This document shows positions 1 through 13,000 of a stretch of DNA of 64,000 nucleotides, one piece after another. The translations under genes and the position numbers were made by a program. This stretch comes from Wuchereria bancrofti. Its lineage: Eukaryota; Nematoda; Chromadorea; Rhabditida; Onchocercidae. The notes below the pieces were generated by a model. The model was not told the DNA's origin. It made no database searches and saw only the letters and a list, made by a program, of their open reading frames with translations. Positions within the stretch are counted from its first letter, which is position 1. Every line of letters begins with the position of its first letter. The stretch is from contig SSBO01000012.1 of the NCBI GenBank assembly GCA_005281725.1, positions 23,054,391 to 23,118,390 on the forward strand, read 5' to 3'.

Positions 1-1004
1 TATTAGTAAAATTTAATCATATCTTATCATACTAGTAGCATTTGTTATNAATTTAAAATTTTTTAAAAATTTAAGATAAGATTTTTCTGGTATTAGTTTT
101 ATTGTTAAACAATAATTTAGCTGGAATGTTTCTTGTTCACTTATTTTTGGTTTATTTGGAATTATCATTTGTAAACTAAAATGATTATAAATGATTTCAT
201 CACTTCATATTATTGCATATTTCATTAATTTAAGCAAATACATTTGTAAAATTGTTTACGCTAATGGATTAATCTATTACTAAATTTTAATCACACTTTA
301 AAACAATGATAAACAAATTGATGAGTGATAAGCAATTAATTACATTTATGATAAGCACTACACTCTTTGTTACAATTGTAAAATTTTGTAAAATTTGTAA
401 AATTGTTTATGCTAATGGATTAATCTATTACTAATCATCATCATCATCATCTATTACTAAATTTTAATCACACTTTAAAAAAATAAAAAAAATAATAACT
501 TTAAAAAAATAAAAAAAAAAATAAAAATTTGTAAAATTGTTTATGCTAATGGATTAATATCTATTACTAATCATCATCATCATAATCTATTGCTAAATTG
601 ATGAGTGATAAGCTTAATTAATTACATTTATGATAAGCATCACACTCTTTGTTATAATTGTTGCATATTTCATTAATTGAAACAATACTTTTTACATTTC
701 TCATAAAAAAGTTACTGTTCACTTTAAACAATCAATAATTAATTGATTAAACAATAAATGATTAAATAAGAAAAATTTTTGAAATATATTATTTAAAAAA
801 AAATTGACAAAATTGAAAGAAAAGATAATTTAAGCAAAACTAATTTATTATCATTGTAAAATTAATTTAAAAATTTTTAACAAAAAAAAAAAATTTACTA
901 CTGCAAACTATTATAATTTGCTAATATTTTGCATCAAATATTATTATCATATGCATAAATTAATTTTTTAATTTTTTTATTTTCTTTTTTTTTTTTTTTT
1001 TCAG
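1..1004. other. unc-10 intron at left edge, no coding signal
   Basis: AT-rich intronic DNA ending in a long T run and a TCAG acceptor at 1001-1004. It holds imperfect direct repeats: a block with the words TTTATGCTAATGGATTAAT and TCTATTACTAA occurs near 245-300, 395-480 and 530-600, partly followed by short ATC repeats. There is a single unresolved base at 49. No open frame of note was found on either strand. Confidence 0.6.
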
Positions 1005-4000
1005 TTTCATCTGATTCAAATCGTAAATTTCAACGCAGTAACGAAGTGATGAATGTACCAATGATACAATCAACTATTTTACCTGGTGATATGCTTGCAG
1101 CTAAAATACGCACCTATCTTTCTGTATATATTTACAATTTTTTATTTCATTTAAAAAAAAAAAAAAAAGAAAAATTTAATTTTAGAAAAAAAATGGATTT
1201 CTCTCTTTTTTTTGAATATATTTAAAATTATTACTATGAATAAATTTTAAAATTTTTACTTTTTTTACTTTAAAAATTTTTAAATTATTACTAAATAATA
1301 ACAAGGATTCTTTTAAAATTATTACTATGAATAAATAATTTTAATTTTAACAAAAATTCTTTTCCTTTTTTTTGCAGTTTTTTTTTGCTTGATTCATTTA
1401 ATAATATTATTTATATGTGAAAAGTTGACAATGTTAATTTTCTTTTTTTTTTTTTTTTAAATTTTAAAATATAACAAAAATTAAGCATCCGGTAACCTGG
1501 CAACCATCAGCAGATCAGCATCGTTTAATCGGACATATGATATTACATAAAGCAAATGGTGCACAAGGTGATCTTGGCTTAAAGGTTTAGCTTTTTTATT
1601 TTTTTTTATTTTCATTAATTTTATGTTTTAATTTTCTTTTTTTCTCTTAATAATTAGTTAATTGATAAATTTAAAAAAAAAAAGACATGAAATCATAATT
1701 ATTCAATTGATGTGAAAGAAATGAAATAAAAAGGATTAAAATTATAATTTTTGAATTAAAACATGAATAAAATGTGTGAGAGTTTCATTAATTTCATTAA
1801 AATTTCATTTTATTTTAATTTTTTAAAATTATTTCTTGTCGAGGAAAAAGAAAAAGGAAAGAAAACATGATTGTACATAATAATGCAATTAATTGATATA
1901 ATCAGTTATCAGATATCACATAAGTCATCACATTTTAATAATAATTTTTACTATAAATATTGTTAATTAAAAATTAACTTTTAAACATCCATAATTTAAC
2001 TAAAAATTGGTTAACATTGATATATGTGAAAAAAAAAAAGGAAAAAATGAAAAGATAAATTGACTGATTACTTAGTTATATATATTTTTGATATAGTTAT
2101 TTGATAAGAAATATTTTACAACTTTTCAATTCCTTTACAGGTTATTATTTAGAAATGCAAAATAAAGTTTAAATGATAAGTTCGTGATATGATAGCATAT
2201 GATCATAGTTTATCACATTATTTACAAATGATCCCTTAATTATAATTTTATTTCCCCCTACTGGTAAGTTGCTGATATGATAGGTTAAATGATTATAGTT
2301 TATCACAATATTTGCAAATGATTTCTTAATTATAATTTCATTTTCCCTTACCGATAACTTGTTGATATGATAAGTTGAATGGTCATAGTTTATCGCAATA
2401 TTTACAAATGATCCCTTAATTATAATTTTATCTTTCCCCTACTGATAACTTGCTGATATGATAGGTTAAATGACCGTAGTTTATCACAATATTTACAAAC
2501 GATCCCTTAATTATAATTTTATTTTTCCCTTACTGATAACTTGTTGATATGATAAGTTGAATGGTCATACTTTATCACAATATTTACAAATGATCCCTTA
2601 ATTATAACTTCATTTTTCCCTTACTGATAACTTGTTGATATGATAGGTTAAGTGATCATAGTTTATCAATTTTACAAATGATCCCTTAATTATAATTTTA
2701 TTTTTCCTCCACTGATAACTTGTTGATATGATAAGTTGAATGATCATACTTTATCACAATATTTACAAACGATCCCTTAATTATAACTTCATTTTTCCCT
2801 TACTGATAACTTGTTGATATGATAAGTTGAATGATCATACTTTATCACAGTATTTACAAATGATCCCTTAATTATAATTTTTCCTTTATTGATAACTTGC
2901 TGATATGATAACTTATACAATCATATTTTATAAGATTATTTTCTTAACTCTATTACATTTTTTCTTTTCTGTTTGACAAAATCAACTGATAACATATCAC
3001 TGATCCCGTGTTTTTTCATTAAAAAAAAAAATAATAACAAATATTATCTGTTAAAGTTCAATTTTCTAATAACTGTTTACACTATTCGACTAGAGTAAAC
3101 ATTTTTCTCTTTTTTTTTTTTTTTTTTGGAAATTCATAACCACAAAATATTTATGCATAAATCAGTAAGCGATATGAATGCATTAAATACTCATTAACTA
3201 AGTTAAAAAATTATTGATTTCGAAGTGTAATGAAAAAAAGAGAGAAATTATTTTGTTGACAAATATAAGTTAATGAAAGAGATGAAAAATCTTTCATCAA
3301 ACATCATTTTATAATTTTTTTTTTAAAAATTTATCAGAAACTTTTGCAATTTGAAAAAAAAAAAACGAAAGTTTAAATATATTTTTAAATTTTAGTTTAT
3401 ATGTATAAAGATTATTTATTTATTTATTGTATTTATTCATTTATTTGTTTATTTAGTTTATTTATTTATTTATCCATTTAATTAATTAACTTTTACTCGT
3501 ATTCATTCAATTGCTAATCCATTGATATGATATGGTCCTGATAATGGTTTAAATTTTTATTACATAATGATAATTTAATTATTACATAAAGATAATTTAA
3601 AAAAAAAAAGTTATAAAATTATGTTTGATGAAAGATTTTTTCCATCACTTTCATTAATTTATATATTCATCAACAAATTATCTAAATTACCTCCGTTTTA
3701 ATTTTAGTATTTTGATACAAAAGAAAAAATAAAATTTTAAATGATATAAAATTTTTTCCAATGATTGAAATTTTAAGATTAAAATAGAAATTATGGAAAT
3801 CAATAAGTTTTAGGAGTTTAATAGTTTTTAAAATTACCTTAAAAACAACAAAACTTTTTTCTTTATTTTAAAATGAGAAAAAGGGAGAAAAGAGAGGGAA
3901 AGAGGGAGAGGGAAAGATATGGATTAATTTTTATCTATAATTAATGTTTTTTTTTCCATCAAAAATGCTTCTAATAGGCGTTAAAAAGAAAAACACTGTA

Positions 4001-7000
4001 GAAAAGAATATAATTTGAAATATTTGTAATCAAATATTTTTATTTCTTACCAAAACAAGAAATAATATAAAATATAATTCATTCGAAATTTGCTAAATTT
4101 TAATTTGTCATTTAGAAATAATCAATTACTAATTAATCATTTTGAATTTAATGTTTAATGAATAAATTCCTTCGAATTATTAATAATTATTTTGAGGTTA
4201 TAAATTTCTTCGAATTATTAATAATTTTTTAAGGTTATAAATTTCTTGAAATTATTAATAATTATTTTAAGGTTATAAATTTCATCGAATTATTAATAAT
4301 TATTTTAAGGTTATAAATTTCTTGAAATTATTAATAATTATTTTAAGGTTATAAATTTCATCGATTTATTAATAATTTTTTAAGGTTATAAATTTCTTGA
4401 AATTATTAATAATTATTTTAAGGTTATAAATTTCATCGATTTATTAATAATTATTTTAAGGTTATAAATTTCTTGAATTATTAATAATTATTTTAAGGTT
4501 GTTGGTGGTCGACGATCAGATACCGGTCGTTTAGGTGCATTTATTACACAGGTAAAACCTGGATCTGTTGCTGATACTATTGGCCATCTTCGAAAAGGTT
4601 TTATCATGCAAATATTTTTTGCATAATTTTTTTTTTTTTCACAAATATATATGATTTTCTTTTTTTTTTTTTGTAAAATTTTACAATTAATTTTCAAAAA
4701 TACATGGATTTATGAATAAATGTAATTTTTTTTAAATTAAAAATAAAACAATAAAATACGATAAATATTTATTAGCACAATTATTTGTTTATTTATTTGT
4801 TTATTTTTTTATTTATTTATTAATAATATTTAACTTATTTGTATCAAAAGATCAAAAATGAAAAAACAAACAAATTTGTTATTATTATCTGTAACAAAAA
4901 TAACACAAAGAGAGAGAGAGAGAGGGAAAGAGAGAAGAAGAGAGACAGGTAAGATAATTTCAGGTGATGAAGTATTAGAATGGAATGGTCGTCAATTACA
5001 AAATGCAACATTTGATCAAGTTTATGATGCGATAAATTCATCAAGGCATGATACACAAGTTGAATTAATTGTTTCACGTTCAATGAGGTAAACAAATTGT
5101 TTTTTTTTTCGTAATTAAATTATGAGTAATAATTTAAGAATATAATTTGTGGAAATTTTTCAAAACTTATTTAAATTTATTATTTCAAATCTTTAAATTA
5201 ATTTTAATCTGATCGTTTTATCAGCGAACTGTTAGCGTATCATAAGCATAATTAGTTTTTTTTTTTCTAATTTAATTTTTATAAATTATCTTTTATTATT
5301 AATTTAAATGCTTATTTTAATTGATTTTAAATGCGTTTATCTTATGATATCTTAATATCCTATTTTTTTAAACATTTAATGAATAAAGTAATCATTTTAA
5401 ATTGACAAAATTGATTGATTAATATTAGTATTAGATAAGATAATCAATTCAAAAATTATTGAAAGCTTTTTTTTTTTTTTAATCATATAAGCAACTATTA
5501 ATGAAATATTAATATTTGACAGCAATCAATGTAATAGTGTTTATGTTTATGAATATTATTTTAATTTATTTTGAATTTCTAATTATAAATCTTTATGTGA
5601 TATAAATATTTGAAATATATTTCAGTATAATTAAATATATATTTTAAATTTGAAAATGAATTTCATAATGTAATTACAACGAAAGCTAAATAGCATTTAT
5701 CTAATGATATGATTGATCATATCATATCATTTTATGAATTTCATTTTATAGCAATCAAATAGCAAATAGATAAATTAAATGTACTGATAATGAAAAGAAG
5801 AAAAAGCGGAATTAATAGAATAAAAAGAGGCGGAAATTGCATAAAGATATATATCAAATTCATATTTTATTATCAAAAATTGTAATTTATAAAACTTTGC
5901 CTTAATAAAAGAAATGAAGAGAGGGAGAGAGAGAGTGAGAGGGAGAGGGAGAGAGAAAGGGAATAAAAAAGTGAAAAACAAAAAGTGTACCAATTTTATC
6001 ACATTAAGTTTTTTTTTTTTGTTTTATCCTTTAAAATAATGAAAAAAAATTTTTAATTATAAGCAATAGTTGTTTTTTTTTTTTTGCACATATGAAAAAT
6101 TCATTATTGGATATTTTATAGTGTACCCGGTGGTGATGATTTCCTGAATGTACAAAGAATGCTACCAAATCCGGCATTTCTTCCAACCGGTTTGTATTAT
6201 TTCATTATTTCTATTATCATTTAATTATGATTATTATTATCATTATTATTAATTATTATCACTATTGTTATTATTATGATCTTAAATGAAATAAATTAAT
6301 AAAATAAACACCATTGAAGGTATTTTGTTCCCAAAAAAAGAAAAAAAAGTAAATGAATAAAAGGAAAATAATAATTACAATTGGAAATGCTATGAAAATA
6401 TTGCTAATATAATATTTAAAAAAAATAATACAAAGATTGCGATGATAATGTTTAATCAATTTTTTTTTTCTATTCAATTATTAATTGCTTAGGAAAAATT
6501 TTTGAAAAAACAAATTTTTTTTTTCTAAGCAACGAACGAAAAAAAAATTAACGTTTAGCATTTATTGATAAATCTTTAATAAAATAAATAGAAATTGATA
6601 AATAATATTTGATTTAAATTTCGATACTATCATAATTGATCATTTCTGATTTTAATTATAATTTTACAAAGCAAAAAGAAACAAGAAGAAATATTGTTAT
6701 TGATTTGTTTATGTAAATGAGCTAGAAAATAAAAACAAATATTTTTCTTGAATAATTGTTAAATGTCAAAATGATGATAACAGTAAAATTAAAATACAAA
6801 TTAAACGGTAATTGTTCAAATATATATATTGTTGCTAATTTTAATTTATTCCATATTTTTCTTCAATTATTTCAAATCTAATAGTAAAAAATAATAATTT
6901 AATAAAAAAGAAAACAATAATATAAGTAATTCATGTAATTGTATCATTTCATCTTTTTCCTCTTTCATTCCTTATTTGAAAAAATTTTTTTAAATTCACT

Positions 7001-10000
7001 GAATTCAATAATTTCATTATTTTTCATATCAATTATTAATGATTAAATCAAAAAATTAAATATAGGAGGTGGATCAGGAATTGATGATTATTATTTAAAC
7101 AATTCATTAAAGAAAACAATAATATAAGTAAATCATGTAATTGTATCATTTCATCTTTTTCCACTTTCATTCCTTATTTGAAAAATTTTTTTTTAAATTC
7201 ATTTAAATCAATAATTTCAATTATTTCATTTTTTTCATATCAATTATTAATAATTAAACTGAAAAATTAAATAATCAGGAATTGATGATTATTATTTAGA
7301 CAATTCATTAAAGAAAACAATAAGTAATTCATATAATTGTATCATTTCATCTTTTTCCTCTTTCATTCCTTATTTGAAAAATTTTTTTTAAATTCACTGA
7401 ATTCAATAATTTCAATAATTTCATTATCTTTTTTATCAATTATTAATAATTAAATTAAAAAACTAAATATAGGAGGTGGATCAGGAATTGGTGATTACTA
7501 TTTAAACAATTCATTGGATTCCACTGGTTTTATGCATTCACAATCAGCAACCATTTTACCGCATATGCAATCATTGATTAATTCACCTTCAAATTATAAT
7601 TCTACACTGATACATAAAGCAATCGAATCACCATTATATGATACTACTGGTAAATTAATCCTATAAAACATTAATTTTAATATCAATGATTTAAAAAAAA
7701 AAAAAAAGTATTAAATTCGCCGAAAAAAAGAAGATGAAAACAAGAATTGTAAATATCCTTCCATTTATTTATATTTTTACTTTTTTTACATTCTTTGATT
7801 GAATAATTTTATCATATCAATGATGCTAATATCAATATCAACGATCTATTTATTTGCATATTTCATTTATAGTTAGTTATTAGATAAATAATAGGCTATT
7901 GAAGTTAAATAGGCTAATTTAAGTATTATTAAAAAGTTTGCCAGAAAATTGGATTCAATGATTCTGTTAAATATACTATATCAAAATGAACTTTTTTTTC
8001 CTTTTCTTTTTACGATGATTGCAATTATCATTGAAACTTTTATGGCAGATAGTTATAATAGTGGAAAAAAAAAATTTTGTTAGCTTTATAACGTTTATAA
8101 CTGATAGCGGAAATTTCAGGCTAATATCTTTTAAAATTTAGATCAATAATCACTCATATCATTTTTGAATTGATTATTATCATAATATAGCTAATCGATT
8201 GAAACAATAAACATATATTGTGAAACAATAAACAGTAAACAATAAACAAATATTATCAAAAGTCATTTAGGACCATCAAGAATAATTGCATGTGATGATT
8301 TTTCTGGCAGGCAATTTGGAAGAGGACAGATCTTTGGACGAATTGAGGTAAATTATCGCTTTGTTATTTAAGAGAAATGATAAATTCTTCAAAGAGTTTT
8401 ATTTTTTAATTTTTCAAGAGAGAGAGAGAAAGAATGAGAGAAAGATAAAGTTCAAAAAAATGAAAAAGATAGGAAGTTTTTAAAAATCTTTAAAAGATTT
8501 TACATATTCCTTTATGAATGTTGAAATGATTTAAGGATTTACAATTAACACAAATTGCTAAAATTATACAAAATTTCAGATTTCCTTATATTACGGTGCT
8601 GCCGAAAGGCAACTTGTTGTTACAATAAGACATGCAATAGATTTACCACCACGACCGGATGGTACAGCTCGTAATCCGTATATCAAATTATTTCTTCTAC
8701 CGGATCGAAGTGAAAAAAGTCGTCGACAATCTGCCGTACTTGTCGAAACGTGTAATCCGATCTGGAATGAACCATTTTATTATCATGGACTTACCAAACC
8801 TATGCTAATGGAACGTGTTCTGGAGGTTTTCTATTCTTTTTTTCTTTAACCTCAAATTTCTAATTCGAATTATATTTATACTGTACAAAAGTAATTAGAT
8901 AAAATTATTAATTTATTGCTTTTTAAAATTTTCACATTACATTGTTTTAGAAATTATTGAAATATCAGTTTTAATTTGCTGAAAATTTTAAGCTTTAAAT
9001 AATAATAAAATTAATTTTTATTTTCTTTTNTTATATTTATACTGTACAAAAGTAATTAGATAAAATTATTAATTTATTGCTTTTTAAAATTTTCACATTA
9101 CATTGTTTTAGAAATTATTGAAATATCAGTTTTAATTTGCTGAAAATTTTAAGCTTTAAATAATAATAAAATTAATTTTTATTTTCTTTTTAATTATTTA
9201 AAATGTAATTTAAGGTGACAGTTTGGGATTATGATCAATATGAGACAAATTCATTTATGGGTGAAGTGCTGATTGATTTTACAGTTGCTCAGTTAGATGA
9301 TGAACCATTTTTGTATACATTGGTAGATATGGATGAAGATAATCCGCTTAGAGCGGTTAGTCTTTTATTTCTTTCAATTTCATTTTATTTTTTTTTTTTA
9401 AATTTAAAAATTTCTCTATCTGATGTCATAAAAAACATAATTGTAAACATTGATATTATCCATCATCCTGAAAAGACATAAAGTATGATTTAAAATTAAC
9501 ACATATGAAAAAATAACATTGTAATTTAATTTGATGAATATGCAATTTAAAAGCAGTAGCACTTTAGAAAGTTCATAGTTCAGAAATCAGGATGTTTACA
9601 GTTCAGAAATCAGGATGACGTTAAAGAATATATCTAAATTATAATAGTGAAGAAGTTTCATGACTGATAACAATTTCAGAAGTTACAACAACGTCGTCTC
9701 AATATTTATCACGCATCTACACGTTCACAAAGTGAAATGGGACATTATCCGTACATTCATCAACAACGTGGTCTGTAAAAATCATTTATTTATATCAATA
9801 TTTTTATATTTTAGAAAAGAATTATCTTATCAATTTTATTGTTACCATTTTCAGCGACTGATTACACGACTAATTATGAAGCTTATCATCCTGGATCGCG
9901 ACAGGTATTACTTAATATTTCCGACTATTCATTGAGTAATTTATCAGAAGGAATAACAAACATATCGTAGAGCAGTCATTGTTAAATCATTTTTTTAGAA

Positions 10001-13000
10001 AAAGTTAAAAAAAGGTTATATATCAAAAAAAAAAACTTCAAAAAAAGTCATATATCAAAACAATTTGATATTACTAATTATTTTGTTTTTAAATCTATTT
10101 TTCAGAGGAAAATGTAAACTAGATCTTTCATTTCAATTTTAATTATTTGTTAATCTAGTTGTAAAATATTTGGTAGCATGAAAATAATAAGATTCGCTTA
10201 CAGTTGTTCAAGAAATATTTTATTTAACAACAAAATAAAATTTAAAAAAAAAAAAAGAGAAAACGAAAATGGCTTATGTTTGTTGGCGAAATTTTTGAAA
10301 AAAATGATAAATTATAAATGAAATGATTGATAGTATTTAAATGTTATGAAATTATTTTTATTTTTTTGTCTTCTGATTGACAAAAAGAAAAAGTATTTTT
10401 CATAAAATAATAATCTATGCTGTATTTCAAATCTATTTTTAGAAAAGTTTAAATCATTTACAAAATTATAGCAATATACGATGCATCCGAATTATGGAAT
10501 ACGTCGATCACGGACATATGATCGTAGTGGAGCACGAATTGAGGAAGATTGGACAGTAGCCCATCCATCAGGATATTTATCCGATCATGGTTACAGTAAT
10601 CACATGCCTGTTCGTTACTCACAACGAGAGCGAAGACCGCGATCTGCTACAGCTATGCGTCCATGTAGCTATTTTTAATACTTTTAAGATATCGTAAGAC
10701 ATCGTATTTAAGATACTGTAAGATATCGTATTTATGATATCGTAAGACATCGTATTTAAGATACTGTAAGATATCGCATTTATGATATCGTAAGACATCG
10801 TATTTAAGATACTGTAAGATATCGTATTTATGATATCGTAAGACATCGTATTTAAGATACTGTAAGATATTGTATTTACGATATCGTATCTAAGATGTCG
10901 TAAGACATCGTATTTAAGATAACGTAATTGGCAGAAACTGCAAAACTATCGTTGAATATATTCTGAATTAAAGTCACTCATTAAAATTACTAATTTTAGA
11001 TACCAAATTCATTATCATAACTCATTTATAAATTTCGTATTTAAGACATCGTAAGATATCGTATTTAAAATATCTAAGACATCGTATTTAGGGCATCGTA
11101 ATTGTTGCAAACTACAAAAAACTAGCGTTAAATATATTCTGAATTAAATTCATTCATTAAAATCACTAATTTTAGTTATCTAATTCATTATCACAACTCG
11201 TTTGTAAATTCAACAATTTTATTTCAAATTTTAGATAACTTACGTAGCGTAAAATGCAATTCTATTAATTGAATCATTTCCTAAATTTAAACTTTTTTTT
11301 TAAAAAAAACTTCTTTCTTATCATATCAATAAATTTTGATTTATTTCTAGTATCAGATATACGCAGCACCTACAATCGAAATTTGCCACCAGCTCCATGG
11401 GTTACAGATGAGGAAGATGGTCAACAGGTGTCAATTCCACAATCAGGTTACCTTCTTCATATATCTTTCTAATTAGCTTAATAGATTTGATCAAATTGGT
11501 ATAAATGTTTTATAGCATAATTGCAGCACAGGCGCTAACAAGGTTTTCTCGAGATCCACGATCACCCAATGAACGATTAAGATTAGAAGCAATGCATGAG
11601 CAGCAACCTGGATATGGAAGTGATGGATCAGAAACATTAAGTATACATTCAGCACAGAGTATGCCTACAAGGTATAATATGTATCATAACTAGCATACTG
11701 AAATGTTCAAAATTTTCACATAAAAATTAATTGTGTAAAATTTTGAATAACTTATATAATTCTATATCTGTTAAATTATAATTAATGCTTTTTTTTTCTT
11801 TTTCTTTTCATAAAGGCAACCATCGCGACGTATAACAAATGGTGAAAATGAGCAGGTAAGTATGAATCAACAATTAGATGATAATGTAGAAGAATACATC
11901 GAAGAAGGAGCTATAAGTGATTCTGTGATGGCTAAAGGAAATGTTACGGCATCTAGCAAAGATCGCAAGAAAAGTTTGATGACAAGACTTATTCCGGGTA
12001 GAAATGCTCCACTTGGTAAACTCTTTAACATATTAGTATTTTAATAAACATTTTGGAAGATTTAATGATGAATTATAACTGATCAATAATTAATATTACG
12101 GAATGAAAATAATCCAATATCGTATCAATATTCTTTTTATTATATCTTTTCATCATTGAACTATTTTACATCTTTAATATACTTTCTATATTTATGCACT
12201 AATTAAAAAATTAGTTTGAGCAATTTTTATTTTCAAAAATATTTGAAATTATTTTTTGCATCAGTTTCGTTACTTTTGAAGAAGGTAAAAGAACAGGATT
12301 TCAACGATCCGAAGAAGTGGGTGTGCCAGAAGGTTTAACCGTACCAGGCGATTATCTTCAAGCTCCGTTCATGAAACAAACTTCAAAAGAATCAACAGAT
12401 TCCTCACATAGTGATAAGTTAGTTTCATTGATATAAAATGTTTAATTGATTTGCTCAGTTATTAAAAATGATAATGAGTGTTTAGATGAGAAATAAATGG
12501 TAAAATTACTATCCAATAAATGAAATAAGTTAAGAATTACATTATTTTACAATTTATCATTTATGATTATGAAGTAAGAGTATGTATGCAAATAAAAATT
12601 AATTTTTGATGCTTATTCTTTTCAGTTGGGGACCAATTTTAACCGATGGTCCATTGGGAAGTTTTGTTGATAGTTTGGGACCTGGCCAGGTAAATCAATT
12701 CTTTTAATTACATCTATTTTATATGTTATAGTAGAAAATGCAAATGTTTTGCAGTAACATTATTCTTATCATTCATTATAGTGAAATGATTAATTAAACT
12801 AAACGACAATTATTGTTTATAGGTTGTGGGTCGACAAGTTTTAGCAAGTCCGGTACTTGGTGAAATACAAATAGGTATATCATCAGGTAGAGCAGGCATT
12901 GATGTTGAAATTATTCGTGCTAAAAATCTTGTAGTTAAGCCAGGTGTGAAAGTTAATCCAGGTATTATCCATTTCTTCTAAACCAATATAAATCAACTTT

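Larger units (their letters stand above)
1585..4497 (+). other. unc-10: Large unc-10 intron (2.9 kb)
   Basis: This intron separates the pre-PDZ exon from the PDZ exon at 4498. It contains two tandem arrays, TTTA-rich microsatellite near 3410-3475, poly-A and poly-T runs, and a purine tract near 3880-3920. No coding ORF was seen in it. Confidence 0.8.

Noticed and set aside
4844..5095. Minus-strand ORF rich in Leu and Ser
   Set aside because: It is antisense to the PDZ exon and a GA-rich intron tail; the SLSLSL run is the reverse of AGAGAG.
5704..5725. Inverted repeat ATGATATGA-TTGA-TCATATCAT in an unc-10 intron
   Set aside because: It is composed of the low-complexity GATAT words common in these introns; chance is likely.
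10619..10846. Minus-strand ORF of 75 residues with ISYSILNTMSYDI repeats
   Set aside because: It is only the translation of the intronic ATCGTAAG tandem repeat, overlapping a unc-10 exon on the other strand.
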